A stretch of DNA of 64,000 bases from NCBI GenBank assembly GCA_046290815.1, contig JBKBUF010000025.1, positions 1 to 64,000 on the forward strand. The letters run 5' to 3'. The notes below the pieces were generated by a model. It searched no databases. It was not told where the DNA came from and saw only the letters and a program-made list of their open reading frames with translations. This DNA comes from JBKBUF01 sp046290815. Its GTDB lineage: Bacteria; Bacteroidota; Bacteroidia; Cytophagales; Cytophagaceae. The translations under genes were made by a program, and so were the position numbers. Below, piece after piece: positions 8,421 through 18,388 of the stretch (position 1 is its first letter; each line of letters opens with the position of its first letter).

Positions 8421-11153
8421 TCATTCCTTTTTGAATTTAAGGTTATGGACACCGTTTAATGAAATCACCCTTGCAAAGTATATTCCTTTGGTAAGGTCCT
8501 GTAAATTTATTTCTGTTTCAGTTTCTTCAATATTATTTATATATACTATCTCCTGTCCGATTGAATTCACGATGATAATTTCTTTAATCATGGAAAGTGG
8601 ACTGGAAATTTTTATTTTATCAGTAGCTGGATTTGGAAGAAGAACTATATGTTCTCTTTCAAATTGAAGGGAAATAGTTTCTGAATAGTTGAAACTTCCG
8701 TCTGTATCAACTTGCTTTAACCTGTAATAATTTGTTCCATCAGCAGGAGAGTAGTCAGTAAAGTTGTAAAAGCTAATATTTTTTGTGGTTCCTTTGCCTT
8801 CTATAATTCCTATTGAATAAAAATGTATTCCATCTGTAGACTTTTCTATAATGAAATGATTATTGTTTTTTTCTGAGGCGGTGGTCCAGGTTAGTATATT
8901 ACTGCTTTCTTTTCTTTCCGCTGTAAAGGCAATTAATTCAACAGGTAGTACACAATTTGATGTGTTAAGATCTATTTGACGGAATGAACAATTATTAGCC
9001 GGGGTACTTATTACCCAATCAGAAAATGGTCCGTACATCCCATGGCTTGCACCTGTGTAAGTAACGGCGCTTACATTTCTCCAGGGGTAGCTTCCTGCTT
9101 CCCAACCTGCCACATAGTAAAATCCAATGTTAGATTCCAGTCGGTAACCGGTTCCTGCTGCTATTCCGATATTCAGATTAATGGTTTGAATTCCACCTGA
9201 ACAATTAATTGCTACATTTCTCGTGGCAATAACAGTAGCGCCTTGTCTTAATGTAAATGTGGCAGTTGCTGTTCCGCTACATCCTGCTGCTCCTGCGTCT
9301 GGTCTTACTCTTATGGATTTTAAAGAAAAAGGGGTATTGGCATTGAAGTCAACATAATTATTTGCCTGTGGATATCCTGTTCCAATATTCGCATAAGAGG
9401 TATTTTGATCTGCACCTGTTCCATATACTAAAAACGAAACAGGTAGTGTGGCAGGGTTCATTACGTAAGTATTGGTATTTGATAAAAATTGTGTGAATCC
9501 GCTACCACCATAGATAAGATACCCCGAGTTTCCTGCTCCTGGAGAAGTACCGGTTAATGTGATACTGTTTGACCCGCATGTATAAGACACGGTAGGTCTT
9601 GTATCAGCGACATTAATGATTTTTGTAGTAGTAATGGTATTGCCGCAAATGTCAGTAAGGCTTAATTGCACTGTATAGCTTCCCGCTGTGGCATAAGTTT
9701 TAGTAGGACTTGCAGTGTTAGATATCGGACTTCCATCTCCGAAATTCCAGGTTACCGATCCTGATTGTTCGCCTGAAAACGAATAACTGAATGTAATTGG
9801 CTGACCAAGACAAACTGCTGAATTGTTTATTACCAGTGAAGATGAAACAAATGATTTGAGTAGTGTTGGAAGTCCATGCTTCACGCCGCTGAAGACATTT
9901 GATGGGCCTTCGATTGAAGGTACAGCAATAGCATTGTTGGTCCAGCCTGCTGCAGCCCCTGCATTATTGGGATTATTTATAACACCTACATAAGTAACGC
10001 TTGAAGGATTAGCATTATATGGACCCCAACTATGGTTGGCTGCATAGATTTTTCCATCAGGTCCTAGTTGTAATGCTGCAAGTCTGTTAGCATCTGCATG
10101 ACCGTAACCTAATACTACTCTTGAAGCATTGATGGTTGCCGCAACACCCGATGTAATATTATACTGGTAAAGTATTTTGTTATATAAACCTGTTACATAA
10201 AGATAGTTTCCGTTAGGAGAAAATTCAAGTCCATATACCCCGTCTCCTGCGCCGAAATTCGTAACGGAGACCGGTGCAGAAATATTTCCTGTAGTATTAT
10301 TGAAGTTAAGTATGTCTACAACTTCGCTTGAATGGTAAGCGATTGCTAATTTGGTATAACATGAATTAGCTTTTAACATACCTATATCACTTCCGCCTGC
10401 AGGTATTGTATATCCCACATTAACCGAAGAAGAAAGACTGATTCCTGCTGATGTCGCTCTGTAAACTCTGAATGTATTGCTTCCTGCTCCGTCATGTGCA
10501 ATAATCCAAAAGTCTGTGCCATTTGAATGAGGTACTGCTGCTATTGCTTCCATCATTCTTACTGCCCCGGGTGCAAGGGCCAGATTTTTCTGACCTGCAA
10601 TTATATCACCAAGTCCTCCGTTTAAAGTCATGTTGACTTCATTGTATCGTATACCAGTTGTTGTGTTGGTAAGTGGAGCAGTAATAATAAAATAGTTGGT
10701 TGAAGATCCTGGCTTTGGTATAATAATGGCACTTTGTGCAGATGATGCATGTCCTGATAATCCGCTTCCGTTTGGCATGGCGACATGATTCCTGTTGTAC
10801 ACAGTAACACCATCTGTATAAAACAACAGATTGCCTGAGTTGTCCGAAATACTTGCTACGCCTTCTCCTTCCATTCCGGGGGAAACAGTCGGTGTAATAA
10901 TGGCGCCATTGGTTAATACTGTTGGAGGAGTTGTATTGAAATTCAGTCCGGCTTTAGTGCCGAAATACCAAATATTTGCCTGCTGTGCGTTGGTCTGTGA
11001 AATTTTGATCATTAGTAATATGATCAGCATTATATATATAATAGCATTTTGAATCCGGAATCCGATTGAATCTGATATTCTGAATGATCCTTTTTTATAT
11101 ATGCAGGATTTTGCTGCTTTAGCCAAGCCTGTATTTTTAATGTAACTGATCAT
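8421..11153 (-). CDS. Large secreted propeller/PKD protein with T9SS sorting domain, paralogue of its neighbour
   Basis: 910 residues. The N-terminus is unusually long: the hydrophobic core (residues ~36-48) ends at TNA-Q near residue 57. A later Met at residue 42 (base 11030) would cut this core, so the start at 11153 is preferred. Residues ~58-430 form a propeller-like region (LEFSPNGNYLYV, LGPDGKIYAAN). A PKD domain lies near 435-515 (TWNFGDGSP), a separate beta-sandwich at ~520-735, and a type A T9SS sorting domain at ~833-910 (LLPNPATDKI through TKGIYFARV). No enzyme motif was seen. Same architecture as 6425-8377 with an extra sandwich domain. Inference: surface protein of unknown ligand, exported by T9SS. 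Confidence 0.75.
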   Translation of the reverse strand: MISYIKNTGLAKAAKSCIYKKGSFRISDSIGFRIQNAIIYIMLIILLMIKISQTNAQQANIWYFGTKAGLNFNTTPPTVLTNGAIITPTVSPGMEGEGVASISDNSGNLLFYTDGVTVYNRNHVAMPNGSGLSGHASSAQSAIIIPKPGSSTNYFIITAPLTNTTTGIRYNEVNMTLNGGLGDIIAGQKNLALAPGAVRMMEAIAAVPHSNGTDFWIIAHDGAGSNTFRVYRATSAGISLSSSVNVGYTIPAGGSDIGMLKANSCYTKLAIAYHSSEVVDILNFNNTTGNISAPVSVTNFGAGDGVYGLEFSPNGNYLYVTGLYNKILYQYNITSGVAATINASRVVLGYGHADANRLAALQLGPDGKIYAANHSWGPYNANPSSVTYVGVINNPNNAGAAAGWTNNAIAVPSIEGPSNVFSGVKHGLPTLLKSFVSSSLVINNSAVCLGQPITFSYSFSGEQSGSVTWNFGDGSPISNTASPTKTYATAGSYTVQLSLTDICGNTITTTKIINVADTRPTVSYTCGSNSITLTGTSPGAGNSGYLIYGGSGFTQFLSNTNTYVMNPATLPVSFLVYGTGADQNTSYANIGTGYPQANNYVDFNANTPFSLKSIRVRPDAGAAGCSGTATATFTLRQGATVIATRNVAINCSGGIQTINLNIGIAAGTGYRLESNIGFYYVAGWEAGSYPWRNVSAVTYTGASHGMYGPFSDWVISTPANNCSFRQIDLNTSNCVLPVELIAFTAERKESSNILTWTTASEKNNNHFIIEKSTDGIHFYSIGIIEGKGTTKNISFYNFTDYSPADGTNYYRLKQVDTDGSFNYSETISLQFEREHIVLLPNPATDKIKISSPLSMIKEIIIVNSIGQEIVYINNIEETETEINLQDLTKGIYFARVISLNGVHNLKFKKE

Positions 11154-11390
11154 ATCCGTAGAATTTTAAATATTACTTCTGCTTTCAGAAAGATTTGAAT
11201 TAATAATAGGTGTAAAAGAATTCTTTTTGATGTTTTTAATGCTCAACTTTGACTTTGGTATTCCGAATGTATCTTGTTTTTATGCATATTTTTGACACAT
11301 TTCTAACTTTCATTTATGTAGGATTTTTTGATTCCCGGGCTATTTTTTAATACTTAAACTTTTCAATAACTATGTGCCAAAAATTGCGCT

Positions 11391-14003
11391 TTATGGTACT
11401 TCGGTGTTTATCACGGATACCCTGCCTGTCCTACCTGTATTTGTCACCAAGGCAAATTTTAACATGCCTGATGCTTTGAATGGCCCATAATAAAGTTTAG
11501 AAGTTTGATTAGGTTCTTTTCCATCAGTAGTATATCTGATAGCTAATCCGGGGAATGGAGAGTTGGCTTTAATTTGTCCATCCTCCATGATTAATCCCGG
11601 TGCAGGCAGGTGATAGTGGCTGCCTCCGCTTATATAATCCAGTTTTGGAAGTTCTTTTTGGCCAATGGTATTAGCAAATACATTCCATTGAGCATTTAGT
11701 ATTTTTGTTCTCTCTTCACTGTTATTTATATATGCCCAATCGGGTTCCTTTGCCCAGGCCCTTTCGGCAAGGCCTATAATTTTTGGGAAAATATACTCTT
11801 CAAGCATCTGCTCTGATTTTATTGTTTCGGAAAAAAGCATTCCCATCATGCCTTTAATATTTTTTCTTGCCTCGGTATTTAATTTTTCTTTTCCTGAAAA
11901 AATTGATTCCGAAATTTTATTTCCCATTCTGTCTTTATAAGCACTCTTATATAAATGGAATGGAATGTATTCATAAGCTTTCCGGGTGTCATTAAATCCT
12001 CCCCAATAAAGTCCTGCATCTGCAGGATCATTTGAGTATGCATGATCGAAATAAAGATTGGTTACGTGAGTCAGTACTACAGGATAACCTTTGTTAGCAA
12101 GGCGATATGCAATATCTTCTGTACCCCAACCCCATACATTGTTCCAAGCATAGGCCTGATACTTCTTTTTTAAATATTCTTCTCTTATTTCCAGCTTACC
12201 CCCTGCATTATATAATAAGGCGTCTTCGTAGACAGATACAGTAAGATCATGTTGTTGAAGAATTGCTGTTGTCCTTTTAAGAAAATTATTTCTGATATCG
12301 TCAGCATTCTTTATCTGTCTGTTTTCTTTCTTAAGTGATAAGCATGAAGGTGATTTTTCCCACGCCCCGTGTGGAACTTCATCTCCTCCTATATGGATAG
12401 TAGTGAATGTTACCCCGGCTTCATTGTATAATACTTTAATTTCAAAAACAACTTTATTGATAAAGTTATAGATGCCTTCATTGCAAGGGCATATTACATT
12501 GTCATTGTATTGTTGAACTGAAAGGTATTCTGATTTGTCTTCAGGGTCGTGCAGTAAGTATTTCAACGCATTGGTATTATCACCTTTCTCAGTAAACTTT
12601 TTACTTCTTGCCTTCATAGCTACAATTGCGGCTCTAGCATGTCCCGGAAGATCTATTTCCGGAATTATTTCTATGTGTCTGCTTTTAGCATATTTTAATA
12701 TTTCAATAAAGTCTTCTTTTGAGTAGTACCCATTGGAAGGCGATAACTCACCATAAGGCCCGCTTCCGTATGCAGGAATAAGATGTTGAGATTCGTCTTT
12801 GGAATGCCCTCTTTTAGATGCAATGTCTGTTAATTCCGGAAGATCATTTATTTCGATTCTCCAACCTTCATCGTCTGTCAGGTGGAGATGAAGTTTGTTT
12901 ATCTTGTATAAAGAAATCAGGTCAATTGATTTTAAAATCGATTTCTTAGATTGAAAATGTCTTGCGACATCGATTAAAAGTCCACGGTATTCAAATGACG
13001 GTGCATCTTCGATAGAAATAGCCGGCAGGGATAATAGTTTTAGTTTTTGTATATAATAATCTGCCGGTATAAGTGATTTGAAACTTTGAATTCCGTTGAA
13101 AATCCCATGTGCAGTGTTTCCGGTAATCTTAACTCCATTGGTATTTATCAATAAGGTATAGGCCTCATCTGATTTGCTGAAATTAATATTTCCTTTTTCC
13201 AGTGATATTTGTTGTTTGCTATCTGAAGGGCCTTCAATACATGGTAATGATAAATTGAAATGTGTAATTAAGTATTCTTTTAACAATTGTGCTTCCTGAT
13301 GGAATTCTTTATCATGACGAATTTGAAATGTTTCTGTCAGAATGAGTGCATCACCATTTGTATATTGAAAGTTTAGTGGTGTTGGGATTATGGGTAATAA
13401 CTGACTTTTACCTAACTTGATTAGGCTTTCATTTGATTTATACCTAGATAATGCATCGGGAAAAGCATATTTGTCTTCAGGTCCTCTGGTTATCTGTTCC
13501 TTTTTCTCGAAAGGGGTAATTGCATAATTTCTTACTGCTTCCGGTTTTGCTGCTATCCCTTCTTTGTTAAAGAATACAAAATAGAAACCTGAAGGAGCAT
13601 CTGAATATTTAATGACGTGATCTGATCCGAATAATGGAATGGAATAACTTTCCCCAGGTTTTAGAGTTGGGAACTTGCTGGTAGGGGATATTTTATAAAA
13701 GTCTCCGTTTATCCTGGTAATCTCGATGCCTTCCGGCAGACTATCTGTAATAATTTTTCTGCAAATAGAATTGTTGAAAAACAATTGCCAGTTACGGTTT
13801 AGCTTTTTATTGCTTTGGTTTTTTAATATTAATGCTGATTTGTAAATATTATGACCTAAATGGTTGTTTCCATCAAGCCTCCATTCAAGAAAAATCTGAT
13901 CTGCTGCAGGATGCTCAAATTCATTAGGAGCAAAAATTAATTCAAGACTAATAAGTAGAAATATCAACCCTGAAAGGCCTGTAATCGCTATTTTCTTTAT
14001 CAT
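11391..14003 (-). CDS. GH20 beta-N-acetylhexosaminidase (chitobiase-like)
   Basis: 870 residues. Hydrophobic N-terminal segment 5-24 (signal or anchor, no clear lipobox). Residues ~30-170 match the chitobiase-type N-terminal carbohydrate-binding fold. Residues ~200-335 are the GH20b alpha/beta domain and ~335-770 the GH20 barrel: HLHLTDDEGWRIE near 372-384 and the catalytic pair D541-E542 in HIGGDE. The last ~70 residues are a CHB_HEX C-terminal domain (YTTDGKEPN). Known: GH20 uses substrate-assisted catalysis to release terminal GlcNAc from chitobiose and chito-oligomers. There is no T9SS domain, unlike its neighbours, so it probably works in the periplasm or anchored to the membrane (inference). 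With the two GH18 genes and nagB it completes a chitin route. Confidence 0.9.
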   Translation of the reverse strand: MIKKIAITGLSGLIFLLISLELIFAPNEFEHPAADQIFLEWRLDGNNHLGHNIYKSALILKNQSNKKLNRNWQLFFNNSICRKIITDSLPEGIEITRINGDFYKISPTSKFPTLKPGESYSIPLFGSDHVIKYSDAPSGFYFVFFNKEGIAAKPEAVRNYAITPFEKKEQITRGPEDKYAFPDALSRYKSNESLIKLGKSQLLPIIPTPLNFQYTNGDALILTETFQIRHDKEFHQEAQLLKEYLITHFNLSLPCIEGPSDSKQQISLEKGNINFSKSDEAYTLLINTNGVKITGNTAHGIFNGIQSFKSLIPADYYIQKLKLLSLPAISIEDAPSFEYRGLLIDVARHFQSKKSILKSIDLISLYKINKLHLHLTDDEGWRIEINDLPELTDIASKRGHSKDESQHLIPAYGSGPYGELSPSNGYYSKEDFIEILKYAKSRHIEIIPEIDLPGHARAAIVAMKARSKKFTEKGDNTNALKYLLHDPEDKSEYLSVQQYNDNVICPCNEGIYNFINKVVFEIKVLYNEAGVTFTTIHIGGDEVPHGAWEKSPSCLSLKKENRQIKNADDIRNNFLKRTTAILQQHDLTVSVYEDALLYNAGGKLEIREEYLKKKYQAYAWNNVWGWGTEDIAYRLANKGYPVVLTHVTNLYFDHAYSNDPADAGLYWGGFNDTRKAYEYIPFHLYKSAYKDRMGNKISESIFSGKEKLNTEARKNIKGMMGMLFSETIKSEQMLEEYIFPKIIGLAERAWAKEPDWAYINNSEERTKILNAQWNVFANTIGQKELPKLDYISGGSHYHLPAPGLIMEDGQIKANSPFPGLAIRYTTDGKEPNQTSKLYYGPFKASGMLKFALVTNTGRTGRVSVINTEVP

Positions 14004-14663
14004 ATATATAAGCGTATTGAGTTTTATGAATGGACGGTGTAGATTATTCCGCCACTCCGAATAATTTAAGCCTGGTGAGTGGATTGAAAAGAGAAGAGTT
14101 TAAAAAGTATAATATTTTCCAGCTTTGGATGGGGCCTGTTTTGTCCTCTTTTTATCTTTTGAATAACTAATATGATTCTTTTCTTTTAAGCCATTTTAAA
14201 AAGCGCAAAGGCTAAAAATTCGCTTTTTTAACTATGCTTTAAAAAATCTTGCTTTTTTGGAGGAATTTGCCCGGTTAAGAATCCTCGGAATTGTAGGGTA
14301 ATTGATTAAAACTTGAAATTTCCGCTGAAGGAAGGTTTCTCGGCCTCTAATGAATAAAAAATCAGAAAAAATTATTGAATAGTTATTTATCCGTAAGTGC
14401 CACATTTTGTTTGTTACGCTTAAATACCTCGTTTTCCCTCAATTTGTAGTTAAAAAAGCGATAAATACACCTGTTCATATAGACAACAAAAGGGCCTGAA
14501 AATGGACTATTTCCTTATCCAAACTTGCTTTCAGGTCATTTTTCTTCATTCTTTTGATCAAAGCCAAACAAAAAATCGCCCGTCAGTCAGGTTGAAAATT
14601 TTTTCGGCAGACTACATAAAAAGGCGAGTTGGAAAGAATCAAGAATCTGGAAAAGTAAAGCAC
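14004..14663. other. Divergent intergenic region and long leader of the beta-barrel operon
   Basis: About 660 bases between the GH20 gene (minus) and the first beta-barrel gene (plus, ATG 14664). It must hold the promoters for both directions. On the minus strand TAGCCTTTG (near 14207-14215) is close to the TAnnTTTG box but with one extra base. On the plus side the leader carries the terminator-like hairpin at 14493-14547. A frame open from 14502 joins the coding region, but its first 54 codons do not look like a signal peptide and are treated as leader. Confidence 0.5.
14493..14547 (+). terminator. Terminator-like hairpin in the leader of the beta-barrel operon (possible attenuator)
   Basis: GGCCTGAAA (14493-14501) pairs with TTTCAGGTC (14529-14537) over 9 bp with one G-T wobble, followed by ATTTTTCTTC (14538-14547). 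It lies about 117 bases upstream of ATG 14664, in the same orientation as the operon. Position and shape fit a leader terminator, but the 27-base loop is long and no antiterminator was proven. Confidence 0.4.
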
Positions 14664-16634
14664 ATGCAAAAACTAATTGTTACATTTTTTCTGGCCACTG
14701 GATTAGTTTATAAAGGAGCTGCCGGTTCTGAAACTGAAATCAACCGCAGTTATTCTGATACTATTCCGTCCACGAATGTCCTCTTAAGTAAGGAGCCTTC
14801 AGCAAAAAGCGACAGCGCTTCCGCCGGTTGGAAATTCTTTTTCAATGAGCCCGGTATTTCCATGGACAAGGTTAGAGTGTGGGGTAATATGAGAGTGATC
14901 ACTATATATAGGAACATGAAGGAAGCATATCCTGATATGTTAACCAGCGAAAGAAATTTTTCATTCAATGACTATCCTATAGTAAATGTCGGCACCAACA
15001 ATATGGGTGGTGTTCCAATGCTTGAGCTTACCATGGAATCCAATGTTACTTCCAATGCTTCTTTCGGTATGGGATATTCATATGCACATAATTTCCTTGG
15101 CAATCCTGCAGCTCCCGGAACAAATGTAGGTACTTTGTCCTCAAGGTCAAGTATGTGGCTTGCAGGTGATCTTGCATTTAGAAATTTTTCCACAAGAATT
15201 GAAGCAGGACAAATATTGTGGGCACGTGTCAGTAAGTTTACTATGGGGCAACCTATCTATCGTGATAATTATTTCGACAGGATGCCCTGGGATTGGTACA
15301 GATCCTCTTTTAACAGATTTGTTGATTACTATGATTACACAGGAAATGTCGGGCCGGAAGGTTTTGGAAGATCGCCGGTGCAAGGAGTGATAATGTATAC
15401 AGATATTAAACCTGCAAAGTTAAGTGTTACAGGTGTATTTGGAAGAACAAACAGAAGTCTTATTCAATCGCAGGCAGCAGAACACTTCCCTTCTCTTACT
15501 TATGTGTTAAGACTCCAGAAGGGATTACTCACCAGATCATTTACCGGGAGGTTGGGATTAAATTATTATGATAGAAATGCTGACACTGACAGAATAAGAG
15601 GAATCAAAGATCAGATTCAGATGTTGTCCCTTGATTTTGATCTGAAGAGAAGAGGGTTTCTGATTATGTCTGAGATTGGGTTAGGAAGAATTAATACTCC
15701 GGAAAGTAATCGAAATACTGGCCTTGCAATAGATGTAAGAGCAGATATACATGACAATATTCTTCCCATACCTGTTTCCCTGGAGTATTATGATATAGAT
15801 ATTAATGCAGTTACACTTGATGGTAGTATTCTAAACTCCAATAAAGCTGTAAGGGATGGTGGATTTTCCAATGAGCTGATATGGGATAACATGTTGTTTA
15901 TAAATATTGCTCAGGAGGCTGACCAGATTGCTAATAACAGAAGAGGATTTATTCTGAAGACCAAAAAAAGTATAGGAAATTTTAAAGCTGAATTGTCTTA
16001 TGCATTAAGTCAGGAAAGAGAAAATTTCTTTGACACTGTAACCGTCCAGCATAGAGTAAATGCATTCTCAAGAAGCAGATTTCGTCCATGGTTTCAGGCA
16101 GGTGGTCCTTACGGGAGAATAAAGAGCGGATGGATGAGAACCTTTGAAACATTTACTATCACTGATAGGGCCAACGGAATCCCTGTAGACTATAAAAAAG
16201 GTTTTAATGTTGTTGAGTTATTGCTTAAATATAAAGCCAGTCTGTTTGCCAGAGATCTTATCTTTTTAAATCTCACTAACTATAATTCCATTCAGGATCA
16301 TTTTTCTCTGATTCCGAAATTGAATGACAAACCTATTGTAAGAACATTCTACAATGAACTTACTATCGCATATGCCATAGGAAGAAGCTATATGGTATAT
16401 GGTAGCGTCGGAATCGAAAGATTGCTTGCCAATAACAGAACAAATCTTTCACCTGAAACAGGGTTGCCTTCTGATCAGACCGGGTATGGAGTCGGACTTG
16501 GATTGTCCTACGATTTTCACAGAACTGCCGGTATTCATTTAAGACATCGCTGGATGACTCATGAAGATAAAAACTTTAAAGCTGACAGATTCAAAGGACA
16601 GGAATCTACGGTGGAATTAAAAATATTCTTTTAA
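14664..16634 (+). CDS. Outer-membrane beta-barrel protein, function unknown
   Basis: 656 residues from ATG 14664 (MQKLIVTFF), chosen because it gives a proper signal peptide ending near GAAG-S; the frame is open further upstream but without signal features. The mature part consists of alternating hydrophobic/polar strands rich in Tyr, Phe and Arg with short turns and ends in KIFF, the terminal aromatic typical of BAM-inserted porins. No TonB box or plug domain was seen, so it is not a SusC-type receptor. First gene of a five-gene operon; 38 bases separate it from the second barrel. Inference: pore or anchoring barrel for glycan uptake or for the lipoproteins that follow. I do not recognise a named family. 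Confidence 0.65.
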   Translation: MQKLIVTFFLATGLVYKGAAGSETEINRSYSDTIPSTNVLLSKEPSAKSDSASAGWKFFFNEPGISMDKVRVWGNMRVITIYRNMKEAYPDMLTSERNFSFNDYPIVNVGTNNMGGVPMLELTMESNVTSNASFGMGYSYAHNFLGNPAAPGTNVGTLSSRSSMWLAGDLAFRNFSTRIEAGQILWARVSKFTMGQPIYRDNYFDRMPWDWYRSSFNRFVDYYDYTGNVGPEGFGRSPVQGVIMYTDIKPAKLSVTGVFGRTNRSLIQSQAAEHFPSLTYVLRLQKGLLTRSFTGRLGLNYYDRNADTDRIRGIKDQIQMLSLDFDLKRRGFLIMSEIGLGRINTPESNRNTGLAIDVRADIHDNILPIPVSLEYYDIDINAVTLDGSILNSNKAVRDGGFSNELIWDNMLFINIAQEADQIANNRRGFILKTKKSIGNFKAELSYALSQERENFFDTVTVQHRVNAFSRSRFRPWFQAGGPYGRIKSGWMRTFETFTITDRANGIPVDYKKGFNVVELLLKYKASLFARDLIFLNLTNYNSIQDHFSLIPKLNDKPIVRTFYNELTIAYAIGRSYMVYGSVGIERLLANNRTNLSPETGLPSDQTGYGVGLGLSYDFHRTAGIHLRHRWMTHEDKNFKADRFKGQESTVELKIFF

Positions 16635-16672
16635 TAATCCTTGATACGATTTTTGAAATAAAAAATATAAAT

Positions 16673-18385
16673 ATGAATAAGCACATTTATTTTTCACTGC
16701 TACTCTTCCTATTGGTTGTTACTGCCTCTCACGCTCAGAACAACTACTATATAAACGGTCTTGGAAGAACCATAATAACCAGAGATAATTTAAGCGGTCC
16801 GGTTCTGGAAGGAGATAACAGTACTCCCAGGAGAGGAGTAGGAGGTTATTTGCTTTTTGATCTGGGGAACAATTTGGATGTTTCCAATGATTTCAAGGCC
16901 AATGCCATCTTGAGGTTAAGGTCACCATATGGTGCTTTTTGGGGCGTAGGTACGGAGTTTCAGATACGTCAGTTTCAGATATCAGGCAAAATCCGCAGGA
17001 ATATAGAATTCCAGTTAGGCGATATAAACGTTGGCCAGGGAATGTCTCTGTTTACTGTAAATAATTTTGCGACTGAATACCATAAATATGAATCCGAAGT
17101 ATTCAGGTCAAGGAGAGAAATATTAGAGTATGAGAACTTTATTTTTTCCAATATGTGGCGTCTGCAAGGTTTCCACACACGTGGAGGATTCACATTTGAA
17201 AATCTTCCTTTAAATAAATTAGGGATCTATGCATTTGCCACAAGAACAAATGCTACCAATGAAGTAGATGTTCCAGATAGAATTCTTGCAGGGGGAAATA
17301 TTACAGCAGAAGTTAATGATCAGATTCAGGTAGGTGCTAATTATGCAGGTTTAGTTGATGTACCTATTCAACAGGCTGCAGTCAATTACAAAAATAATGT
17401 CTTTACAGGTATTGCTTCCTATAATTTAAACAAAGGTAGTTACAGCTTAAAACTTAAAGGTGAAGGTGGTTATTCTGATTTTAATTACTCTACAGATTCA
17501 GCTTCTGCAGGTGCTTCATTCAACGATTATTTTTACAATCTGGATGCAAACCTAGGATTTGCTCCTTTGAAAATGATTATATCGGGAGCTTTCAGAGATG
17601 TAGGTCCTAATTTCACCAGTCCTGCTGCGCAAACCAGAAGAATAGATGTGACTCGCACTCCAATGTTATTCCCTGCTTTTGGAAATAATTCACTTGACAG
17701 AAATCAAACACTGTATGATAGATTTACGGGAGAAAATTTATACAGAAGATCCATTTCTCCTGTCCTTATGCCTTTCCTTCCATGGTATAATAATATTTCT
17801 CCATATGGTATTGCCACACCTAACAGAAGAGGTTTTTCCATAGGTATAGCTTCTGATACTTCTCTGAAAGTAATCCAGGCAGATTTGGAAGCAGATATTC
17901 TTTCAGAAATTATAGGAGAAGGGGTAAAGGATAAAAGAAAATTTTTAGGAATAAGAGGAGGAGCAATATTTAAAATAAATCAGGTGTTGGGAATGAATAA
18001 GCTTCTTTTCCTTTCGGCGGGTGCAAGATATGAGTCTACCGGAAGACAAGGTCTTGCTCCGATTAATTTTTCCAGTACCTTATTTGATTTAGGAGTTACT
18101 TATGAACTACTGAGTAATTTCGATTTGCTTGCCGGTACAAAAATACTCCTTGCCTCAGGTAACGAATTTATTTCTACAAGAAATGAGTTCAACCAGATTA
18201 CAAACATAGATGCTGTGAATGTAAATCTTTCGGAAACCATTTATTCTGCCGGATTCAGATTAAGAATGTCTTCTAAAGCTGCCTTTTATACAATGTACAA
18301 TTTCAGCAGCTACAATAGAAAATCCCCTTCTGATTTGAATTACGGCATCAATCAGTTGTTTGTCAATTTCACACTTAAATTTTGA
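16673..18385 (+). CDS. Second outer-membrane beta-barrel protein, function unknown
   Basis: 570 residues. Signal peptide 1-21 (ending SHAQ-N). The rest shows dense amphipathic strands (YGINQLFVNFTLKF at the end, closing in Phe) as in transmembrane barrels. A loop segment at ~285-390 is Asn/Thr/Pro-rich and may be extracellular. No plug, TonB box or enzyme motif. Only 3 bases separate it from the next gene (18389), so the two are surely co-transcribed. It is unlike the first barrel in length and in detailed sequence, so they are not simple duplicates. Inference: partner porin of the downstream surface lipoproteins. Confidence 0.65.
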   Translation: MNKHIYFSLLLFLLVVTASHAQNNYYINGLGRTIITRDNLSGPVLEGDNSTPRRGVGGYLLFDLGNNLDVSNDFKANAILRLRSPYGAFWGVGTEFQIRQFQISGKIRRNIEFQLGDINVGQGMSLFTVNNFATEYHKYESEVFRSRREILEYENFIFSNMWRLQGFHTRGGFTFENLPLNKLGIYAFATRTNATNEVDVPDRILAGGNITAEVNDQIQVGANYAGLVDVPIQQAAVNYKNNVFTGIASYNLNKGSYSLKLKGEGGYSDFNYSTDSASAGASFNDYFYNLDANLGFAPLKMIISGAFRDVGPNFTSPAAQTRRIDVTRTPMLFPAFGNNSLDRNQTLYDRFTGENLYRRSISPVLMPFLPWYNNISPYGIATPNRRGFSIGIASDTSLKVIQADLEADILSEIIGEGVKDKRKFLGIRGGAIFKINQVLGMNKLLFLSAGARYESTGRQGLAPINFSSTLFDLGVTYELLSNFDLLAGTKILLASGNEFISTRNEFNQITNIDAVNVNLSETIYSAGFRLRMSSKAAFYTMYNFSSYNRKSPSDLNYGINQLFVNFTLKF

Positions 18386-18388
18386 GGT

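Noticed and set aside
14502..14663. Upstream extension of the first beta-barrel gene by 54 codons
   Set aside because: The added stretch is not a signal peptide and would bury the real one. It also overlaps the leader hairpin.
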